From Dactylorhiza incarnata (taxonomy: Eukaryota; Streptophyta; Magnoliopsida; Asparagales; Orchidaceae): a DNA stretch of 64,000 nucleotides. Numbering within the stretch: the first letter of the stretch is position 1; the number at the start of each line of letters is the position of its first letter. The notes below the pieces were generated by a model. It did not search any database and was not told where the DNA came from. It saw nothing but the letters and a program-made list of their open reading frames with translations. A program made the position numbers and the translations under genes. Where the stretch lies: positions 8,612,501 through 8,676,500 of the forward strand of contig JAWHQI010000074.1 in the NCBI GenBank assembly GCA_033032865.1. Reading direction: 5' to 3'. This document shows, one piece after another, positions 46,275 through 56,812 of this stretch.

Positions 46275-46584
46275 AGTTGGGACTATTGAGATTTCACGAA
46301 ATTGCACGAGATCTCACTTGTTAACTCAGAAAATTTCATGAAGTTTCACGGATGTTCACGGGACAAATTTTACTCCTCTCAATTCATCTCCCATGGAATC
46401 ATCTCCCTATTAAATACGATTTTATCGTCCTTCAGGTACGCACTCTACTTAAATTTATATATATATATATATAAATCAAAGAAAACATCATGATTTCTCG
46501 AGAACCTCCGTGAAACCCTACCCGACCGTTCGTCTCCTCCTTTCGCTATTCCTCTGTTTCTCTTCCTCGGCGTCGACGACATCA

Positions 46585-49119
46585 ATGGCGCCCAAAGCTT
46601 CAGGTGGTTTGCATTCAGGGGGAGAGTTGGTGAGAGGCGCCTTCCGCTCAGCTTCAGATGAATTTCGAAACGTGATTATGATGCTCGATGTCGCCGGGCT
46701 CAGTTATATCCTAGAAGAGCCGGCAAAAATCCTAGAACAGGACATTCTGGAGTTCTATCGCAATGCCAAAATCTCAGGCCAAGGTAAGAAGATCAAAAGC
46801 TCTATTCGGTCTTGCAAAATCATTTTGAAGGCTAGTGGTATCAACCGATCGTTGAGGATGCCTGAAGTTGAATCAGAAGAGTTGTCGGTTGAAGATATTT
46901 TCAGAGCCAGAAGATTCTGTGGCATTCTTGATCAAAGCTCCAAAATCAGAAGAAAGTTCATGAATGATGGAGGTAAGCTTCTGTGTGATATTATAGGAAA
47001 AGTATTATTATGCAAGGTAGGATCTCATGACTACCTCTCTGAAGAAGCTTTCAAAATTCACACCGCTATAATTTGTCGGAAGAATTTCAATTTTGGTGAA
47101 GTAATCTTTGAGAAGATTAAAGAAAGTTTTCTTGCTCCAAATTTTGGAAGAATTCTCAGTCTGCTTCTACACAGTAGCAATCCAGATTTTTTTAATCTTG
47201 GAAGAGGTCTCCCCATCCACTACACAAAGAAGATCAACTCAACCATTTTCTCAAAATGGGAAAGGGTAATTCCCAAGGGCTTAGGGAATGCTGGAGTTAG
47301 GGCTGCTGTAAGTGATGATGAGGCCCTTCTGCCTGATGAGCATAGGTCTACTGAAGCAGGGCCGTCCTCCAGGGGGAGTGGACTTAGTCCATCTCCTGCA
47401 CAGGGTAGAGTTGCACATGTTGAGGGGGAGTTTCCAACCCCAAGAGACATTGGTGCAGGAAGTGGTGCTGCAGAAGATGTTCCTCCCAGTGATGCTGATC
47501 AAGTACCTCTTGATCCTGTTGATACTGTTGTCCTTGCTGCTGATCTTGTCTTGGAGGGCCCAGAGGATACTGCTGATTTTGTTGAAGCTCCTCAGCTGGA
47601 AGGTTCAAGGAGATCACCTGCCATGGTTGATTCTCATTCTGAAGATCAAGAAATCTTGCCAGACTCTCCTCATGAGCAATCTGAATCTGGGGAGAAGGGC
47701 AGCCTTGGTGCCATGCTGAGGTTGGCTAAGGAGATGTCTCTTTTTGAGGGGGAGAAAGACCAGGAAGATATCTTCATGGCTGAATCTGTTCCTCCTGAGG
47801 TCTTTCCTTCTGTGCTGCTTTTGCCTCCTCCAGAAGTTTTTGTGGCTAGGAGCACTTCTCCAAGGGCAACTGTGCTTGACAAGCAAGCACAGTCCTCAAG
47901 TTTTGTAGCTGATAGTTTTTCTCCTGAAGAGGTTGAGACTGGTGATAGCTCTCACTCTTCTTTGCTGAAGTCCATAGCAGGGCTGCTAAAGGGTCAGACT
48001 GATCACTTTGATCACTCTATCAAGCTAGTCTATAAGAAGATTGACTCTGTTGATAGTTCTCTGAAGCAGGAAATGGCTGAGATCAAGCATGACATGGGAA
48101 GATTCAAGAGTGATCAAGAAGCCTGGATGCTATCTGCAGGGAAAGCTTTGGATCATACAAATAAAGCTGTTGGGCATGCTCTCAAGAATCTGCATCAGGT
48201 TAGTGAAGATGTACTACAGTTGACTACTGCTCTCTCTACTCTTAGCTCTGCTCATGATCAAGGAGTCACTTACTTGGATGATCAAGTTGAAAATCAGCTG
48301 AAGAGATTGTATACCCTCCTGCATGAAGATGTCATAAAGGGGGAGGAGAGTGTGGTATCCAAGCTAGAAGAAAGTGCAAGCAAAATGGATGAGTTGAATG
48401 AAAGTGTAGCTATTCAAATGCAAGATCTCAAGGAAAACATCTTACAAAATGTTAAGGATGTGAACTGGTGTACTCATGAAGCCCAAAGCTGGCTGTTCAA
48501 GCAAGTGGATGGAATGCTTGGGTTTACTGTTGTGGATAAAGGATCAGATCTTCCCTCATCTAGTGCTCCAGGACCCAGGGCTCCTAGTTTCTCTCCAAAT
48601 CCTGTTGAGGATCCTGTTTTTGCTGATGAAGTCATCCCTGCTTCAACTTATCAAGAATTTTGGGATGATCCTTTCCCTGCTCAAGATCCTGACAGCTCAC
48701 ATTTTGCTGATCCCTCTGAGAAGTCTTTAAAAAGGAAGCTTTTTGCTGATAAGCCATCTGCTAAGAGGTCTAATCCACATAAGAAGATCAGAGAATTTTA
48801 TGATAAGCCTCCTCCTAGAAACTTCCAAGAAAGTTGGAGCCCCATCTCCAAAAGCATTGTTCTCTCTGTTTTTGATAAAGTCAGCAATCAGAATGAAAAA
48901 GTCAGTGACCATTATAGTTCAGAAGAATGGAGCAAGTTTGAGAAGAGGACAAATGAAAGAAGAATTCACTTCAAGAATGGTGGATCTAAAGAGCCTGCTC
49001 CTGACAAATACTGGCCTAAGCCAAAGGCATTCTTTGAGAGAATGGATTCAGAACTGAAGAAGAAAGCTGAGGCAGTGGACAGAATGGTTGCAAAGAAGAA
49101 AGGCAAAGGTCATGAATAA
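46585..49119 (+). CDS. Third ORF of family B (844 aa), intact, function unknown
   Basis: ATG at 46585 (MAPKASGG), chosen because family A also starts MAPK; the upstream GTG-initiated extension (VRLLLSLFLCF) is hydrophobic but starts without ATG. Residues about 20-120 (DEFRNVIMMLDVAGLSYIL, KISGQGKKIKSSI) and 130-240 (CDIIGKVLLCKVGSHD, FGRILSLLLHSSNPDFF, TIFSKWERVIPK) match the two exons of family A's third ORF without an intron. Then an acidic low-complexity region, an approximately 200-residue coiled coil (HSIKLVYKKIDSVDSSLKQ.. to KENILQNV) and a basic C-terminus. It occupies the envelope-like position of Sireviruses but shows no membrane anchor. The only undamaged B gene. Confidence 0.85.
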   Translation: MAPKASGGLHSGGELVRGAFRSASDEFRNVIMMLDVAGLSYILEEPAKILEQDILEFYRNAKISGQGKKIKSSIRSCKIILKASGINRSLRMPEVESEELSVEDIFRARRFCGILDQSSKIRRKFMNDGGKLLCDIIGKVLLCKVGSHDYLSEEAFKIHTAIICRKNFNFGEVIFEKIKESFLAPNFGRILSLLLHSSNPDFFNLGRGLPIHYTKKINSTIFSKWERVIPKGLGNAGVRAAVSDDEALLPDEHRSTEAGPSSRGSGLSPSPAQGRVAHVEGEFPTPRDIGAGSGAAEDVPPSDADQVPLDPVDTVVLAADLVLEGPEDTADFVEAPQLEGSRRSPAMVDSHSEDQEILPDSPHEQSESGEKGSLGAMLRLAKEMSLFEGEKDQEDIFMAESVPPEVFPSVLLLPPPEVFVARSTSPRATVLDKQAQSSSFVADSFSPEEVETGDSSHSSLLKSIAGLLKGQTDHFDHSIKLVYKKIDSVDSSLKQEMAEIKHDMGRFKSDQEAWMLSAGKALDHTNKAVGHALKNLHQVSEDVLQLTTALSTLSSAHDQGVTYLDDQVENQLKRLYTLLHEDVIKGEESVVSKLEESASKMDELNESVAIQMQDLKENILQNVKDVNWCTHEAQSWLFKQVDGMLGFTVVDKGSDLPSSSAPGPRAPSFSPNPVEDPVFADEVIPASTYQEFWDDPFPAQDPDSSHFADPSEKSLKRKLFADKPSAKRSNPHKKIREFYDKPPPRNFQESWSPISKSIVLSVFDKVSNQNEKVSDHYSSEEWSKFEKRTNERRIHFKNGGSKEPAPDKYWPKPKAFFERMDSELKKKAEAVDRMVAKKKGKGHE

Positions 49120-49315
49120 GCTGTGCTTATCTGGATTCATGATGTTTTCTTTGCTTATATATATACACATTTCTTTTGTGATTAAGTTAAAACATTCAGT
49201 CCTATTCTATTTTTCCTTATATTTTACTGTCTGGGTTGTGCTTTCTTATTTAGTATTCTTTCTGTGCAATTCAAGTTAGTGCCTAGGGTTATGACATCTT
49301 CAAATAGGGGGAGAT
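49120..49315 (+). other. 3' untranslated region and polypurine tract of B
   Basis: Short AT-rich tail, then AAATAGGGGGAGAT (AGGGGGAG at 49306-49313) two bases before the 3' LTR. The same octamer occurs five times inside the third ORF. Confidence 0.8.
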
Positions 49316-50929
49316 TGTTGGGTATTGTGTCCACAATCACCTTGATTTGAAGATGTCCCCTAGTAAACTAAAATGAATTGTAATTGTATTTGATGACTTT
49401 TGTTTAGATGTGTTATGACAGGCCTTAATGCTAAGTGCTCACCAAAGTCAGGTTGCAATGGATCACCAAACACAGTTCTAGACAATGTAATCCCTCATTG
49501 TATAGAATAAAGTGTTGGTCCATGTGTAATCTCTCTTTTGGGGTGCACTTCATATACTCATAACTGAAGGCTTTCAAGGTTGAGGAGTGGAGCAGGTTTT
49601 CAGAAGAAAAGAAAAATTTATGCTGAGTCAATTCGTCGAGATGACTCGGGTCATTCCGACGAATCCCGACGAATCCAGACAGAAGAATTTTGTCTTGGTT
49701 TAGAAGAAATTTCTGAAGCCAAGTCCATTCGTCGAGATGACTCGGGTCATTCCGACGAATCCCGACGAATGCTGACAGAAGTCTTTTTGGCTGAGTTGTG
49801 AAGAAATTTCTGAAGCCAAGTCCATTCGTCGAGATGACTCGGGTCATTCCGACGAATCCCGACGAATGCTGACAGAGGTCATTTTGGCTGGGTTGTGAAG
49901 AAAATTCTGCAGCTAAGTCAATTCGTCGGATGTTCTCGTGTACTTCCGACGAATCCCGACGAATGGTGACAGACAGTGTTTTTCACGGGTTGTTCAGCCT
50001 TTCCCTGTGGCCAAGTCAATTCGTCGGATGTTCACGTGAAGTCTCGACGAATGACGGACAGACGGATTTCAAATCTTTGTTTCGTTTTCGAAAATTAGGG
50101 TTACCACCATGAACAGTACAAGTGTCGCCTCTCCCTTCTTTGTCGCAAGAGCCGTTGAAGTCCTCCCTATAAATAAATCCTTATTTTAGGGCAAGGGCAT
50201 CATTCTTAGAAATTGATCCAAAAAAAATCTCTCTCAGCCGACAGTTCAGAAAAGATAAAAAGTCGATCTCCTTTCTCTTTTGCTGAATAAGAATTCTGAG
50301 ACCTAACATTCGCTGCTCAAGATCCTTTCTCTATTGTTGTTAGAAATTTCTCAGAAGAAGGCCTTTGATCTTATTGCTGCTCTCATTTTTTTTGAAGATT
50401 ATTTCAAGTAAGTCAAAGGGCCTATTCAGATCTGGTTAGCCAAGTCTTCTCTCTTCCACTTCTTTCAAGTGCCAAGCTTTCTTTCAAGGTTGAGAAGAAG
50501 ACTCAGTGTTCAAGATCTGAAGTTAATCTCTTTAGAGGTTAAGAAGAAGTATTGTGTTTCCTTATCTTTTCTTTTGTAGGAGTTTTCACTCCGAGATTAT
50601 TTGTAGGAGTTGTTTTACTCCGAGTTGTAGGAGTTGTTATACTCCGAGTTGTAGGAGTGGTATACTCCGAGTTGTAGGAGTTTTGACTCCGAGGGGTAAG
50701 ATTAGTTATAATCTGAGATTGGTGAAGTAGCCGAGTCTAGCCTCGAAGTGCTAGATAGGCGAGGCGGGAAAGAGGACTACCCACATCGGGGAACCTCTAT
50801 AAAATCCTTGTGTCTGTGCTGTGGTTGTTTGTTTGCTTTTCTGTGTTAAATTTTTAATTCCGCATAAAGACATAGAATCCACCTATTCACCCCCCTCTAG
50901 GTGATTTAGGCCGCAACTAGATACTTTCT
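49316..50929 (+). repeat. 3' LTR of family B (1614 bp)
   Basis: Nearly identical to the 5' LTR, with one extra GTAGGAGTTGTT..ACTCCGA unit at about 50600-50650 and a changed last base (CT in place of CA). TATA box at 50168. Confidence 0.9.
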
Positions 50930-50934
50930 CGTTC

Positions 50935-51377
50935 TTATTTCTTTCTTCTTTCTTATTCTTACTTAAATATTGTAAAAGAGTTTTTAGAATCTCTCTTCAA
51001 AAAATTTAGTGTACTGGTTCTAAGAGTCTCCTTGTCAAAAGACTCAGGGTGGTTCTAAGAGTCTCCTTGTCAAAAGACTCAGGGTGGTTCTAAGAGTCTC
51101 CTTATCAAAAGACTCAGTGCAAGATAGTGAATTCCTACCAAGGGGGTAGAAGAGTGGACTACCCAAAGTTTGGGGAACCACTATATTTTCTTGTGTTGTG
51201 CTGTGATTTCTTTTCTTGCATTTACTTTCTTTACTTGTTTAATTCTTGTTAGTGTGTGGGAAGCTATAATCTGTGATCATACACATATATATTAACTTTG
51301 CACAAAATATTTTTTAATCTCTATTCACCCCCCCCCCCCCTCTAGAGAATTCTAGTGAGGTAAACTGTGCACTTTCA
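50935..51377 (+). repeat. LTR2 of family A, right part
   Basis: Continues from TTATTTCTTTCTT.. exactly where 39146 broke off. Includes the three 32-33-bp units (51016-51118), a longer C-run, and ends CTTTCA before the PBS of A2 (TGGTATCAGAGG at 51380-51391). Confidence 0.85.
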
Positions 51378-51481
51378 ATTGGTATCAGAGGGAGGTTGAT
51401 CTAAAAAGGTTAACTCCTTGATCAAAAAGATCCTACCTCTTATTTATATATATATATACTTGTCTAACAATCAATTTTCAC

Positions 51482-52659
51482 ATGGCACAAATCAAAGATT
51501 ATGCTTCCACCAGACCACCAATGTGCAATCTTGAAAAGTTTGCAGTTTGGAAAACAAGAATCAGAATTTATATGAACTCCATTGATGCTGACTTGTTTAA
51601 TATTACTGTGACAGGTCCCCCAAAGCCCTATAAAAAAATGCAAGTGGCAATGTCACACAAACACTTGTTCCAAGATCTGAGTGGACAGAAGATGAGAAGA
51701 AGGCTAGAACATATGATCTAAAGGCCATGAACATACTTGTCTCAACTCTCTCGGATGACATCTTTCAAAGGGTTGTTGACTGTGAATCATCCAAAGAAAT
51801 TTGGGATGCTCTTACAAAGATGGTGGAAGGAAGTGCTGATGAAAAGAAAGATAAGAAGGCCCTATTGATCTCCCAATATGAGAACTTCCAAAAGAAGAAT
51901 GAAGAGAGTATCTCTGAGATGTATGACAGATTCAGTCTAATCATCAACCAATTGAAAAACTTGGATAGAGAGATCTCCCTCACTGAGATTAATGACAAAT
52001 TGCTAATGAGCCTCCCCAGTTCATGGGACTCAAGAATATGGTGAATAAGAGACACAAGAGGACAAAAGGAAATCTCTACAGATGCTCTCTTAGGAAAACT
52101 CAAATCCTATGAGCAAATACTAAAAACTAGAGAAGAGAAGAAAAGAAGAGAAAACACTCCAATCTCCTCAAAAGACAGGAACATAGCTTTAAAGGCAACA
52201 GAAGAAAGGACTCCTGTCACTGAAGAAGAACTATTCAGTTTCCTAGCCAGAAGATTTAAGAAATGGGTCAAGACAGATGGATCAAAAAGTAGGGAATCAA
52301 AACCAAGGTATGACAAAACTCTCACTAAAGAAATTATTTGCTATTCTTGCAGGAAACCTGGACATATTGCCCCAGAATGTCCAGAGAATGCTGAAACAAA
52401 CAAAGATCTGAAAAGAAAGGATCTCAAGAAAAAGGGGAAGAAGAAAGAAAGAGGCTTTATTGCAGAAGCCTGGAGTGAAACAGACTCTGAGGACAGTTCA
52501 TCCTCTGAGAGTGACAATGAAGAATCTAGGCAAGAAGACCTATGCTTGATGGCCTTTGAAGGCCCCAAGAATGATGATGGTGCTAAATCTTGGAGTGAGC
52601 AGGATCAGAAGAAAGCATATCTTCTGAAGATGAAAAAGAAAATAGCCTTATTCTCATAG
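51482..52659 (+). pseudogene. Family A gag, part 1 (A2 copy)
   Basis: Keeps the ATG at 51482 (MAQIKDYASTRPP). A 1-base loss in an A-run near 51630 shifts the frame; reading resumes in the A1-equivalent frame at 51727, and TGA at 52042-52044 interrupts it. Zinc knuckle CYSCRKPGHIAPEC is at about 52340-52381, and the same terminal TAG as in A1 is at 52657-52659. Confidence 0.85.
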
Positions 52660-52736
52660 AGAAATCTGAGGATAAGGATGAGGTAAGCATCTTTGATGAA
52701 ATAGATTTTCAAAGTGATAAATTCAGAAATGATTTT

Positions 52737-53822
52737 ATGGGAATGTGTCTAGATCAATTAAAAGCTAAACAAGAAATCAATGGACTAAAAGAACAAATTC
52801 ATATGGTCAAGAACCAAAGAAATAAAAAGGATATAAGCTCAATAGATCATGTATTAAGGGCTAACATAAGAGAGAAGGAAATAGAAAGGGCTAGAATAGA
52901 AAATCAGTTCCTTAAGGATAAGGTTTCTCAGGCAAAGGCCTTTGAAGAATCAATAAAAATGAGAAGCCAAACTCTTAAAGAAATCACTGAAAAACAAACA
53001 ATAAGACACAACAATCTTGTGCTAGGGGCTGATCCATTAATCAGCCTAATTCCATCCAACAAGCCTGCATGGTTGAGCCCTGTAAAATTCACTAAACCCA
53101 TCCAATCAGCAAACCAAGAAAAAGAATCACAACATAAGAAAGAACACTTCTTCAAGGAAATAAAGGAATTTGATGAAACATCATATTATTCAGCTGATGA
53201 CTCACAAACTTCATCTGAAGAGACCACTAAGCCAAGAGAAACAACATACAAAGGAGTAAAAACAGAAAAGGATAAAATGAAAATTTATGAAGACACAGTC
53301 GCGTCGACTTCATATCGACGCGTGAATGATAATGCGTCGACTTCTACTCGACGTACCCTCTTAGATGCCTCGACCTCTACTCGACGCTTGAATAAAGATA
53401 CGTCGACATCCAATCGACGCAACTTCCTCCATGCGTCGATACCAGATCAACGCAATCTAAGGAATGCGCTGAATATAAATCGACGCAACTATCAACATGC
53501 GTCGAATAGATATCAACGCACAAAAGTTCAGAGCAACTTAAATACCTTTCCTCCAAAAGCTTTTCATCCTAACCCATATTCAGGACCCATTCATCCCAAT
53601 CATGATTTCTATCCTAATCAACACCTCTATCATGATTTCTATCCTAAACATTTTAACCAAAATTTCTATCCTAACCAAAATAAAACTTTCTATCCTGATC
53701 AACCCTTTTATTCTTCTCTAAACTCAAATTATCATAATAATAAGATAATCAAGTGCCATATATGTAACAAAACTGGCCACCTTGCCAAACAATGCTGGTA
53801 CAACCAATCAAACTATCTGTAA
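52737..53822 (+). CDS. Family A gag, part 2 (A2 copy), open
   Basis: Uninterrupted counterpart of 34795-35880: coiled-coil-like N-terminal half, 11-residue Arg-rich repeats encoded by 33-bp units with GCGTCGA..TCGACGC pairs (53300-53520), FYPNQ segment, zinc knuckle CHICNKTGHLAKQC. The open frame extends upstream to about 52619, overlapping part 1. Without a fused capsid part it may act only through frameshifting, or it may be an ancestral defect. Confidence 0.75.
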   Translation: MGMCLDQLKAKQEINGLKEQIHMVKNQRNKKDISSIDHVLRANIREKEIERARIENQFLKDKVSQAKAFEESIKMRSQTLKEITEKQTIRHNNLVLGADPLISLIPSNKPAWLSPVKFTKPIQSANQEKESQHKKEHFFKEIKEFDETSYYSADDSQTSSEETTKPRETTYKGVKTEKDKMKIYEDTVASTSYRRVNDNASTSTRRTLLDASTSTRRLNKDTSTSNRRNFLHASIPDQRNLRNALNINRRNYQHASNRYQRTKVQSNLNTFPPKAFHPNPYSGPIHPNHDFYPNQHLYHDFYPKHFNQNFYPNQNKTFYPDQPFYSSLNSNYHNNKIIKCHICNKTGHLAKQCWYNQSNYL

Positions 53823-54254
53823 AAATTAGTCCAAGGCTGACTTAGACCTAGGTAGAGATAAACACATAGAATTCTTCAGGAAAATTAAAAGTCACGTCGA
53901 TCTCTAATCAACGCACCGTCGATAACTCAAATCTATAAGTAAAATCGACGCATGCGTCGACTCCACTCGACGCATACGTCGATAGGAAATCCTATCATCC
54001 CAAGTCAGACTATATCGAAGCTCACGTCGAATTCCTCTCGACGTAACGTCGACTTCATGAAAACGAGCGGCAATACCAAAATATTTTCGGTCACATCCAC
54101 GGAAGTACCGAATAAGCCTCGACTTGAGCCCAGTTTCGACGCTTCACCTGACTTAAATAGTCTCTTCAGTTAGAAGCCTTCACTTCTCTGCATCTTTCAT
54201 CCTTCTTGCTCCTCAGACCAGCCGACTTCTTCCTCTCTCTTTCACTAACCTAAA
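53823..54254 (+). other. Family A spacer lacking pol (A2 copy)
   Basis: Same 432-bp arrangement as 35881-36312, with GCGTCGA/TCGACGC clusters and a pyrimidine-rich leader before the third ORF. No pol remnant. Confidence 0.75.
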
Positions 54255-55427
54255 ATGGCTCCAAAGACCAACTCAGGCTTCGACATTGACCTTGAGTCTT
54301 TCCATGCAGCCGCAGAAAACTACAAGAGCATCATTGCTCTCTTTACTGAAGCTGGCCTGAACAAACTTATCTCCACAAGAAGTAAGTTCCTGGAAACAGA
54401 ACTCACAGAGCTGACAACTAATGTTCAAATATCTGAACAAGGAGAAATTCAAGGAACAATCTATGAGACACCTGTCTCAATCTCAGCAGAACATATTAAG
54501 GCCACCTTTGATCTACCATCAGGTATATCCTAATATCATCTTTGTTTAAATGAAATAAGGAAAGAAAAAGAGCCTCTAAAAAGAATGACTAAACAAGTCT
54601 TAATTATTTCCCTATTAGGTGATGAATCCATTGAACTCACACCTGATGAAATCAAGCACTTGCTCACCACCATGAATTTCTCAAAAGATAGGTCAATCCA
54701 TCTGAAAAAGATAGACTTTTCTGATGAGTACAGATTGCTGGCAGACATAGTAGGGAAGATACTACTATGCAAGATATCAGCCCATGATGCAGTGCCCAAG
54801 CTGCAATTGAACATCATGGGGGCCCTTGTGCTGAAGAAGAAGGTGGACTGGGCCAGCTGTCTTCTCAAAATGATAGCTTCCAAATACTCGCACAAGGAAA
54901 ATGCCTATATGAGAATCATGAGCCAAGTACTCTTCCACTCCTTCCCTGACCTATTCAGGTCAAAAGGAATCCCCATTCCTCCAGGGAAGAGGATGTCAAT
55001 TGCTCTCTTTTCTAAGTGGACCAGGCAAATTCCTAAGCCTGGTTCCATCCCTGAAAGAACTCCTTCTCCTCTTTCTCCTCCTCCTCCTCAAAGAGACAAC
55101 CCTTCTCTACCACCATCATCCACTCAAATACTCTCTACTACCCTCACAACTCCTACTCTACCTATCTCTTCTCAAACACCTGCTCAAACAGAAGTTTCTC
55201 CTTCTCTTCCTCCTCCAAATTTCCCATCTTCTCTACCTCCATTATCACCCTTACTTCATGAATCAACTCACTTCTCTCCTCCTCTATCACCTCTTCCTCC
55301 TCCATCACCTCCTCACCTTTCACACCATGAAACATCTTCATCCAGCAGAAAAATGTGCGCCCAGCAGAAAAATGCGCGCCCGGGCAGAAAAATGAGCGCT
55401 AAGGCAAAAAATGCGTGGCAAGGGTGA
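54255..55427 (+). pseudogene. Family A third ORF (A2 copy), truncated and fused to foreign DNA
   Basis: Exon 1 is 54255-54522, the intron 54523-54618 (same GT-AG ends as A1), and exon 2 begins at 54619. Identity with A1 ends at 55344 (CTTCATCCA), after the Pro/Ser linker. The frame then runs 27 codons into the CG-rich minisatellite of a TIR-like element and stops at 55425-55427. The helical and basic C-terminal parts, the PPT and the last LTR are gone. Confidence 0.85.
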
Positions 55428-55672
55428 AAATGCGTTTCCGGTGTTAAATGGGTGCCCTGGCGAACAAATGCGTGCTCGGGTGACAAAATGTGTGCCTGAG
55501 CGCAAAAATGCCCGCATGGGCGAAAAATTCACGCTTGGGCGGAAAATGCGAGCCCAGGAGGGAAAAGGAACGACGATCGAAAAATGTGCGCATGTGCGAA
55601 AAAATGCTCGACATGACGAAAAAAATGTCGTCCAAATGAATGGACCCTTATAGAGAATAGGTTTTAAAAAAG
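55345..55672 (-). mobile_element. TIR-like element with CG-rich minisatellite, left portion
   Basis: Degenerate units of about 20-25 bp of the type GAAAAATGCGCGCCCGGGC, the complement of those at 14342-14476. It continues beyond the LARD-like insertion at 61806-61969. The left terminus is missing; it abuts the broken A2 copy directly. Confidence 0.6.
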
Positions 55673-56199
55673 CTCTTTGTTGCGGTCCACTCAAGGCTCC
55701 GGTAGATCAGACTAAATTGAACCGTCTTAGCCCGGGAGCGTTCGAGCGTGCACACAGTCACAAAAAAGGGAAAGCTGACAAGACAATTTTTTTAACGTGG
55801 AAAACCCGTCAACTGGGTGAAAAACCACGCGGTCGGGCCTGGTGCCGACCAAAACTTCCACTATTTGTTGGTTGTACAAAACTTTTTTGAAGAACTCGAG
55901 GGCGACAGACCGCCTCTCGTTACAATTTTTGAGAGAGAGAGAGAGAGATGTGTTCGGAGGGTGACAGGCCACCGCTCACGGAGCTAAGTCTTCCGCCTGC
56001 TGCAGATGGGAATGTTGCGCTCTAAGTGATTTTGAGGCTTTGAATGCTGCTCGAAGGTTGGATCGATGCGCTCTGTGTGTCATTGTCTCTGTGGCTTGTC
56101 TCCTGCTGCGGGAGAGGAGTTTGGAGTGCTGGTCTTGACGGTGACTGACATGTTTGTTCTTGAGCGCACAGAGGCATACTTGTTCTTGAGCGCACGGAG

Positions 56200-56812
56200 G
56201 CATGCTTGAAGTGGAGCGCACGAAGGTGCGCTTGGAGCAGAGCGCACGGATGCGCGCTTGGATAGGAGTGCACGGAGGCGGGCTTGAAGTGGAGTGCACG
56301 AAGGTGCGCTTGGAGCGGAGCGCACGGAAGCGCGCTTGGAGCAGAGTGCACGGAGGCGTGCTTGTGAGCGCACAAGGAGGAGGCACGCTTGTGAATGCGC
56401 AAGGAGGAGGCACGCTTGGGTGCGCGCAAGGAGGAGGCACGCTTGGGAGCGCGCAAGGAGGAGGCGCGCTTGGGAGCGCGCAAGGAGGAGGCGCGCTTGG
56501 GAGCGCGCAAGGAGGAGGCGCGCTGGGGAGCGCGCAAGGAGGACGCGCGCTTGGGAGCGCGTAAGGAGGACGCGCGCTTGGGAGCGCGCAAGGAGGACGC
56601 GCGCTTGGGAGCGCGCAAGGAGGAGGCGCCCTTGGGAGCGCGCAAGGAGGAGGCGCGCTGGGGAGCGCGCAAGGACGAGGCGCGCTGGGGAGCGCGCAAG
56701 GAGGATGCGCGCTGGTGAGCGCGCAAGGAGGAGTCGCGCTTGTGAGCGCGCAAGGAGGAGGCGCGCTTGTGAGCGCGCAAGGAGGAGGCGCGCTTGTGAG
56801 CGCGCAAGGAAG
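56200..56812 (-). repeat. 27-bp tandem array in the 3' LTR
   Basis: Roughly 22 units of the type GAGCGCGCAAGGAGGACGCGC plus CTTGG. The 27-bp length is a multiple of three and stop-free, which creates long false ORFs in several frames on both strands. It lies in the transcribed leader side (downstream of the TATA box on minus). Confidence 0.92.

Larger units (their letters stand above)
39147..50929 (+). mobile_element. Family B: complete Sirevirus (11,783 bp) with third ORF
   Basis: 5' LTR 39147-40737, PBS 40740, gag, pol, third ORF, PPT 49306, 3' LTR 49316-50929. Target duplication TGTTC (39142-39146) / CGTTC (50930-50934), one base changed. The LTRs differ by about 14 substitutions by eye and by one extra unit of a 23-24-bp repeat. 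Lesions are few: one stop in gag, one stop and one frameshift in pol. The LTR end, PBS and third ORF are homologous to family A, so relatives of B are plausible helpers for A. Confidence 0.92.
32118..55344 (+). mobile_element. Family A compound: LTR-internal-LTR-internal (non-autonomous Sirevirus), 3' end lost
   Basis: LTR1 32118-33436, internal A1 33437-38268, LTR2 38269-39146 continued at 50935-51377, internal A2 51378-55344. LTR2 is both the 3' LTR of A1 (polypurine tract before it) and the 5' LTR of A2 (primer site after it). Removing the inserted B element gives an LTR2 of about 1321 bp against 1319 for LTR1. Both internals have gag and a third ORF but no protease, integrase, RT or RNase H. 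A2 stops abruptly at 55344 within the third ORF. Confidence 0.85.

Noticed and set aside
46510..46584. N-terminal signal peptide for the B third ORF
   Set aside because: The hydrophobic stretch VRLLLSLFLCF precedes the first ATG and would need a GTG start; family A starts at the aligned MAPK, so an envelope-type signal is not supported.
47220..47886. Several antisense and alternate-frame ORFs
   Set aside because: Shadows of the acidic low-complexity part of the family B third ORF.
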